In this document: piece by piece, positions 4,682-8,663 of the stretch | Numbering within the stretch: position 1 is the stretch's first letter | Layout of the letters: each line of letters opens with the position of its first letter | Assembly: GCA_900553825.1 (NCBI GenBank) | Contig: USEV01000024.1 | Coordinates: 1-8,663 of the forward strand | Source of the DNA: an uncultured Eubacteriales bacterium | GTDB lineage: Bacteria > Bacillota > Clostridia > Christensenellales > CAG-917 | Direction of reading: 5' to 3' | Length of the DNA stretch: 8,663 nt | Translations under genes and position numbers: made by a program | Notes under the pieces: generated by a model | What the model saw: only the letters and a program-made list of their open reading frames with translations | Told to the model about the DNA's origin: nothing | Database searches by the model: none

Positions 4682-5563
4682 ATGTGGAACTATTTTGTCA
4701 CCACGGATATGACTGCGGATTTTCCCCCGGAACTCTGGGAGGAGGAATTTCGCATTCTGCCGATGGCGTATGTCCTGGACGGCGTGGAATACGACGGTGC
4801 GGAGAGACCTTTCCTTTCGTCGCACGACTTTTACACTGCCCTCGAACAGGGCAAAGTCGCCACGACTTCCATGGTGCCCGTGGAAAAGGCGAGAGTGTTT
4901 TTCGAAGACATACTCAAGACGGGCAAGGACATACTTCACCTTTCCTTCCCCGCGGCGATGTCGGGGTGTTACGAAGGCTACCTCAAGGCGGCGGAGCTTG
5001 CGCTCAAGAACTATCCCGAGCGCAGGATTGTCGTCATTGACAGCAAATGCGCGTGTTCGGGCGAGGGGCTGCTTGCCTACTACGCGCTGAAGCGCAGGAG
5101 AGAGGGCGCGACCCTCGACGAGAATGCGGATTTCGTGCACGAACTGCGCGACCACATAGGGCACGCATTCACGGTGAAGGACCTGAAGCACCTTTACAGG
5201 GGCGGACGGTTGAGCCGCGGCGCGCTTGTCGTGGGTCAGGCAATCAAGCTCAACCCCATACTCATGGTCAACGAGCGCGGCGCGCTTGTACATGTGGGCA
5301 ATGTGACGGGCAGGAAAATCGCCATCCGTGCCCTGCTCGCCAAGATGGAAAAGGAAAGCGCGGGCTACAAAAACGATGTGATAATCGTGGCGCACGGCGA
5401 TTGCATCGAGGATGCGGAGCTTTTGGCGGCGAAGGTGCGGGAGGATTACCCGGAATCCCGCGTCATCATCACGGATGTCGGCCCCATCATCGGAAGCCAT
5501 TGCGGCAAAGGCATGCTCGCGCTTCTCTACCTTGCCGCGAGCAAGTGCGACGGGAGGGTTTGA
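4682..5563 (+). CDS. DegV family fatty-acid-binding (FakB-like) protein
   Basis: The 293-residue length is typical for DegV proteins, which bind a long-chain fatty acid and, as FakB, present it to the kinase FakA for phospholipid synthesis. Family marks are the N-terminal VTTDMTADFP (6-15), TTSMVP (61-66, equivalent to TSQP), AMSGCY (92-97, equivalent to LSGTY), LKHLYRGGRLS (168-178) and GPIIGSHCGKG (267-277) with His273 near the ligand head group. Most members have GPG in the last motif; this has GKG. The start matches the family N-terminus, yet no Shine-Dalgarno precedes it and the promoter implies a leaderless mRNA. Its TGA overlaps the next ATG by one base. It is cytoplasmic. The fatty-acid role is family knowledge; no fakA is in the window. 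Confidence 0.92.
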   Translation: MWNYFVTTDMTADFPPELWEEEFRILPMAYVLDGVEYDGAERPFLSSHDFYTALEQGKVATTSMVPVEKARVFFEDILKTGKDILHLSFPAAMSGCYEGYLKAAELALKNYPERRIVVIDSKCACSGEGLLAYYALKRRREGATLDENADFVHELRDHIGHAFTVKDLKHLYRGGRLSRGALVVGQAIKLNPILMVNERGALVHVGNVTGRKIAIRALLAKMEKESAGYKNDVIIVAHGDCIEDAELLAAKVREDYPESRVIITDVGPIIGSHCGKGMLALLYLAASKCDGRV

Positions 5564-5961
5564 TGGCAGTATTCAGGGCGAAATCGGATTGCGACTTCGA
5601 CAAGCTGGTGCACCTCATAAGGACGGAATTCCCCAACTACGGCGGAATCTCCGTGACCGTGGAGGAAAAGGCGGACATCGCCGATGGCAACTCGCGTTGC
5701 AGCGTCACCGCATTCGAACGCTTCAGCTATATGGGCAGGAACCGGGTCGGACTCACCGTCACCGTATTCACGGGCGGGGAAACAGTGCATGTGGTTGCGG
5801 TTGCGACGGGCGGAAGCCAGGCGGTGTTTCTGAAGCTCAACACCTTCGGCGAGGAGGCTTTCATGGACAAATTCCGCGACTTCCTGCGGGAGTCGATTGC
5901 GAGGTGCAAGAGCTCCGCGCCCAAACGCCGTCCCGACGACGACTCCCCTTTCGAAATCTGA
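5563..5961 (+). CDS. DUF6054-like small protein
   Basis: This is a 132-residue soluble protein. The central block resembles, from memory, the DUF6054 family of Clostridia: CSVTAFERFSYMGRNRV, then VVAVATGGSQAVFLKLNTFGEEAFMDKFRDFL. The C-terminal 20 residues are charged and probably disordered (KRRPDDDSPFEI end). The biochemical function is unknown. ATG 5563 shares its A with the TGA of degV, and GGGAGGG (5552-5558) lies just upstream, so translation is coupled to the DegV protein. Because degV itself lacks a ribosome site, this may be the better translated gene of the pair. It ends 12 bases before a strong terminator. The family name is the uncertain part; the gene itself is secure. Confidence 0.78.
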   Translation: MAVFRAKSDCDFDKLVHLIRTEFPNYGGISVTVEEKADIADGNSRCSVTAFERFSYMGRNRVGLTVTVFTGGETVHVVAVATGGSQAVFLKLNTFGEEAFMDKFRDFLRESIARCKSSAPKRRPDDDSPFEI

Positions 5962-5972
5962 AATCGCAAAAC

Positions 5973-6000
5973 AAAAAGCGCACCGCACGGTGCGCTTTTT
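5973..6000. terminator. bidirectional intrinsic terminator
   Basis: A 12-base-pair stem, AAAAAGCGCACC/GGTGCGCTTTTT (5973-5984 and 5989-6000), encloses GCAC. The A-run and T-run are symmetric, so it can end the degV operon on the plus strand and the convergent phosphoglucomutase gene, whose stop is at 6019, on the minus strand. Confidence 0.93.
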
Positions 6001-6018
6001 CAATCCCTTTCAACGGGC

Positions 6019-7761
6019 TCATTTGGCAAAGCCTTTCATGAATTCGAGATACGCCTCCGACATCTTTTCCGCCTTTTCGGGGCAATCCGACGACGACGCG
6101 GCGTAGAATTTGAGCTTGGGCTCGGTGCCCGAAGGACGGGCGCAGATCCAATCCCCGCCCGCGAGGTGGAGTTTGAGCGCGTTGGTGAGAGGAAGCCCGG
6201 TGGGGCTTTCGCTGCCGTCCGCCTTGCGCCTGACGCCCGAAGCGTAATCGCTCACCGCCTCGACGGCGACTCCCGCGACGCTCGCGGGGGCGCTTGCGCG
6301 CAACTTCTGCATTATGGCGCGCATCTTGTCCATGCCGTCCACGCCGCCGAAGGCGACGGAGGAGGATTTCTCAAAATAGTAACCGAACTTTTCGCAAAGC
6401 TCGTTGAACACCTTGTAGATGCTCTTGCCCTTGCTCTCGTAATAACACACCATCTCGGCGAAAATCATGGCGGCGACGACGGCGTCCTTGTCGCGGGCGT
6501 GCGTGCCGACCAGCGAGCCGTAGCTCTCCTCGAACCCGAAGAGATAGGTATATTTGCCGGAGGTCTCCCACTCCTTTATCTTTTCGCCGATGAACTTGAA
6601 GCCCGTCAGCACATCGAAAGTGGCGACGCCGTAGGAATCGGCGATTTTGCGGGCGAGCTCCGTCGTCACGATGGTCTTGACGATGGCGCCGTTTGCGGGG
6701 AGAGTGCCCTCTTCCTTTTTGCGGCGCATGATGTAGTCCGCCATGAGCGAGCCTATGCGGTTGCCGTTCAGGAGGACGAACCTGCCCTCGTCGTTCCTGA
6801 TTGCGACGCCCATTCTGTCCGCGTCGGGGTCGGTGCCGATGACGATGTCACCGCCCAGCTCGTCGGCGTATTTCATGCCGAGAGAGAGGGTGTCCGCCTC
6901 CTCGGGGTTGGGGACGCGCACGGTGGAGAACTCGCAGTCGGGCACCGCCTGCTCGGGCACGACGGTGACGCTGATGCCCATGTGCGACAGCACGGTGGTC
7001 ACGGGCATATACCCCGTCCCGTGCACGGGGGTGTAGACGATTTTGACGCTCCCGCCGTAACGCGCGACGGCGTCGGGCGAAAGACCGAGCTTTTCGATTG
7101 CGGCGAAATAATCGTTGTCAACGGAAGCGCCGATGACGGTGATGAAGGGTGCCGCTTCCTTGCCGTCAAGCCCCTTGATGCTCTCGGGCGTGACATCGCA
7201 TTTCAGGGTGTTTATGCCAAAATACGGGGTTTTTTCAATGAATTCGACAACTTTAAGTGTGCCTTCGGGCGAAAGCTGTGCTCCGTCGTCACCGTACACC
7301 TTGTAGCCGTTGTATATCCTGGGGTTGTGCGACGCGGTTATCATTATGCCTGCCGCCGCGCCCAGTCTGCGGATTGCGAACGAGCACATCGGCACGGGGC
7401 GGACATCCTCGTAAAGGTAAGCGCGCACCCCGTTTGCGGCAAGCACTTTGGCGGAGAGCACGGCGAAATCCTTGGAGTAGCGGCGCGTGTCGCAGGCAAT
7501 CACGACACCTGCCTTCTTCGCGGCGTCGCCGAGGGATACGAGGTAGTCCGCAAGCCCTTTCGTCGCGCGCGCAACCGTGAAGCGGTTCATGCGGTTGGTG
7601 CCGAGGTCGATGACCCCGCGCATACCCGCCGTGCCGAATTCGAGGGGCGCCCAGAAGCATTCCTTCTTCTCCTCGTCGGTCATTGAGTCAAGTCTGTTTT
7701 TCTCCTCGGCGGTGAGCTCGTCTGCCGCGCGCCAGAGGTTGAACGATTCGATGTAGTCCAT
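6019..7761 (-). CDS. pgcA: alpha-phosphoglucomutase / phosphomannomutase (PgcA type)
   Basis: This 580-residue enzyme of the alpha-D-phosphohexomutase superfamily interconverts glucose-1-phosphate and glucose-6-phosphate in the cytoplasm, feeding UDP-glucose, glycolipid and wall polymer synthesis. All four signature loops are present in order: TASHNP (142-147) with phosphorylated Ser144; metal-binding GTDPDADR (309-316); sugar-specificity loop GFEESYG (409-415); and phosphate-binding RPSGTEPK (542-549). The N-terminal FGTAGMRGV (42-50) is also typical. The length equals that of Bacillus PgcA, so it is intact. The start ATG 7761 has GAGG (7771-7768) 6 bases upstream. It is monocistronic with its own consensus promoter, divergent from vanW. 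Phosphomannomutase activity cannot be excluded; GEESYG-type enzymes are often dual. Confidence 0.95.
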   Translation of the reverse strand: MDYIESFNLWRAADELTAEEKNRLDSMTDEEKKECFWAPLEFGTAGMRGVIDLGTNRMNRFTVARATKGLADYLVSLGDAAKKAGVVIACDTRRYSKDFAVLSAKVLAANGVRAYLYEDVRPVPMCSFAIRRLGAAAGIMITASHNPRIYNGYKVYGDDGAQLSPEGTLKVVEFIEKTPYFGINTLKCDVTPESIKGLDGKEAAPFITVIGASVDNDYFAAIEKLGLSPDAVARYGGSVKIVYTPVHGTGYMPVTTVLSHMGISVTVVPEQAVPDCEFSTVRVPNPEEADTLSLGMKYADELGGDIVIGTDPDADRMGVAIRNDEGRFVLLNGNRIGSLMADYIMRRKKEEGTLPANGAIVKTIVTTELARKIADSYGVATFDVLTGFKFIGEKIKEWETSGKYTYLFGFEESYGSLVGTHARDKDAVVAAMIFAEMVCYYESKGKSIYKVFNELCEKFGYYFEKSSSVAFGGVDGMDKMRAIMQKLRASAPASVAGVAVEAVSDYASGVRRKADGSESPTGLPLTNALKLHLAGGDWICARPSGTEPKLKFYAASSSDCPEKAEKMSEAYLEFMKGFAK

Positions 7762-7779
7762 ATTTCACCTCATCGCTTG

Positions 7780-7809
7780 ATTATACTATGTTTTTGCTCG
7801 CGGTGTCAA
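7780..7809 (-). promoter_or_regulatory. consensus promoter of pgcA
   Basis: On the minus strand, TTGACA (7809-7804), an 18-base spacer and TATAAT (7785-7780) are seen; both boxes are perfect. The predicted start near 7773 gives a leader of about 12 bases, starting essentially at the GAGGTGA ribosome site. Confidence 0.92.
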
Positions 7810-7850
7810 TGTCGGGGGAAAAAGGTTGTGCGCGGGCGGGAAGTTCCGGC

Positions 7851-7872
7851 ATTATCGCGCGATTATCGCGCA
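7851..7872. promoter_or_regulatory. palindrome / 11-base tandem repeat before vanW, candidate operator
   Basis: GCGCGAT-T-ATCGCGC (7857-7871) is a perfect 7+1+7 inverted repeat. The same bases can be read as two tandem copies of ATTATCGCGCR (7851-7861 and 7862-7872). It lies 11 bases before the vanW ATG and about 42 bases beyond the pgcA -35 box. A repressor site for vanW is inferred; no clear vanW promoter is visible. Confidence 0.45.
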
Positions 7873-7882
7873 TACTAGGTTC

Positions 7883-8613
7883 ATGCCGAAATTCAGGGAA
7901 TCCGACGCGCGCCGCATGACGGCGGCGTGCCTTGCGGCGATTTGCGCTCTCCTCACCGTGTTCACTTTTTGCACGGCGGTCATATCATACGGTATGGAAA
8001 ACTGTCGGACTGCGGTTGCGGAAACACCCGAAATCACGCTCATTGCAAAGTTTTCGACCTATTACGGCGACAGCGCCGAGGGGCGCAAGCACAACATCGC
8101 CCTCGCCGCCCGTGCCATTGACGGCGCGGTGCTGCTGCCCGAGGAGGAGTTCTCCTTCAACGACACGGTGGGCGCGCGTACGAAGGAACGCGGCTACCGC
8201 ACCGCCTACATCATAAGCGACGGCGTGTTCGTCGAGGGAGTGGGCGGCGGAGTTTGCCAGGTCTCGGGCACGCTCTACAACTGCGCCCTGCTCGCGGACC
8301 TGTATATAACCTGCGTGCGCCCGCACTCCTTGCCCGTCAGCTATGTCGCGCCCTCATTCGACGCCATGGTGTCCTCGCAGAGCGACCTGCGCTTTGCCAA
8401 CACGCTTTCCGCCCCCGTGACGATAAAGATGACGGCGGACGGAAAATACCTGCGTGCGGAGATGTACGGGGTGAGGGGCGACTTCGATGTGAGGCGCGTT
8501 TCCAGGACGCTGGAGGTCCTGCCCAAGGACACGGAATATGTGTTCGACTCCGCGCTCTCCCCCGGGGAAGAGGTGGTGGACACGCGCGGCATGGACGGGT
8601 TGAAATCGGAGGG
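7883..8613 (+). CDS. VanW family protein, 3' end missing (runs into adapter)
   Basis: Residues 1-243 are genomic. A positively charged N-terminus is followed by a hydrophobic segment (about 13-36), an uncleaved anchor or signal peptide, so the rest is probably outside the membrane. The VanW domain (about 55-190) includes FSTYYG (57-62), EFSFNDTVG (89-97), GGGVCQVSGTLYN (121-133) with Cys125, and RPHSLPVSYV (146-155). Residues about 208-243 (EVLPKDTEYVFDSALSPGEEVVDTRG and on) look like the start of a G5-type domain. VanW occurs in some vancomycin-resistance clusters but mostly as chromosomal envelope proteins; its reaction is unknown. No vanA/B-type genes are nearby, so resistance should not be inferred. 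The ATG has only a weak AGG upstream. Translation past 8613 gives adapter peptide CLLYTSPSPRD. Confidence 0.9.
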
Positions 8614-8663
8614 CTGTCTCTTATACACATCTCCGAGCCCACGAGACGTAGAGGAATCTCGTA
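8614..8663 (+). other. Illumina Nextera adapter (not genomic)
   Basis: CTGTCTCTTATACACATCT (8614-8632) is the Tn5 mosaic end used in Nextera libraries. CCGAGCCCACGAGAC (8633-8647) is the read-2 adapter. GTAGAGGA (8648-8655) sits at the i7 index position, and ATCTCGTA (8656-8663) begins the P7 end. The four parts are in exact library order, so this is read-through left in the assembly. Confidence 0.99.

Noticed and set aside
5047..5961. 304-codon frame spanning the end of degV and the next gene
   Set aside because: Its first half is an out-of-frame shadow of degV (R- and G-rich). Only the part from ATG 5563 is real, as the DUF6054-like gene.
6166..7686. 506-codon plus-strand open frame opposite pgcA
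   Set aside because: The translation is rich in G, A, H and V without motifs and mirrors the codon bias of pgcA, whose four catalytic loops are all intact.
7883..8613. Vancomycin resistance gene
   Set aside because: VanW-family proteins are widespread in Firmicutes chromosomes; no vanR/S/H/A/B/X-type genes are nearby.
8337..8642. Minus-strand frames starting MGSEMCIRDS or MYKRQ
   Set aside because: Their starts are encoded by the Nextera adapter and they run antisense to vanW.

Overview
The window looks like the end of a GC-rich contig from an anaerobic Firmicutes-type bacterium (Clostridia or Christensenellales-like, probably from a gut or faecal metagenome). The evidence is strong GGAGG-type ribosome sites, near-consensus TTGACA/TATAAT promoters with 17-18 base spacers, frequent AGG arginine codons, and family content: DegV, PgcA-type phosphoglucomutase, a DUF6054-like protein, VanW and an HPr-like protein. 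The last 50 bases are not genomic. They are Illumina Nextera adapter, so the true sequence ends at 8613 inside a vanW-type gene.

Layout. Bases 1-273 hold a minus-strand tRNA operon (promoter, then fMet, Phe, Lys), cut by the left contig edge. A plus-strand DUF2804-like gene (493-1557) follows and ends in a hairpin terminator that can also serve the convergent minus-strand operon. That operon (3323 to 1624, minus) pairs an unrecognised helical protein with a five-bladed-propeller, glycosidase-like protein through an ATGA overlap, under a strong promoter with a very short leader. Divergent from it is a 75-residue HPr-like protein (3589-3816) that lacks the phosphorylated histidine but keeps the regulatory serine region, as in Crh.

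Bases 3950-4594 form the most unusual region: a rearranged tRNA-Pro(CGG) locus. It has its own promoter, a truncated 5' copy of the tRNA, an inverted and decayed tRNA fragment, the intact tRNA gene with encoded CCA, and then 3.4 tandem units of 82-83 bases. Each complete unit repeats the terminator hairpin plus the last 17 bases of the tRNA. This recalls the tRNA-3'-end repeats after E. coli tyrT, but in an unrelated tRNA.

Bases 4682-5961 carry a degV-family gene, apparently on a leaderless transcript, translationally coupled to a DUF6054-like gene and closed by a symmetric terminator. That terminator is shared with the convergent phosphoglucomutase gene (7761 to 6019, minus). The phosphoglucomutase promoter is divergent from the vanW-type gene, with a 15-base palindrome between them.

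The protein genes appear to be housekeeping or accessory genes of carbohydrate metabolism (phosphoglucomutase, propeller protein, HPr-like regulator) and the cell envelope or lipids (DegV, VanW). I see no phage, transposase, CRISPR or defence system. The candidate for something undescribed is the tRNA-Pro repeat locus.
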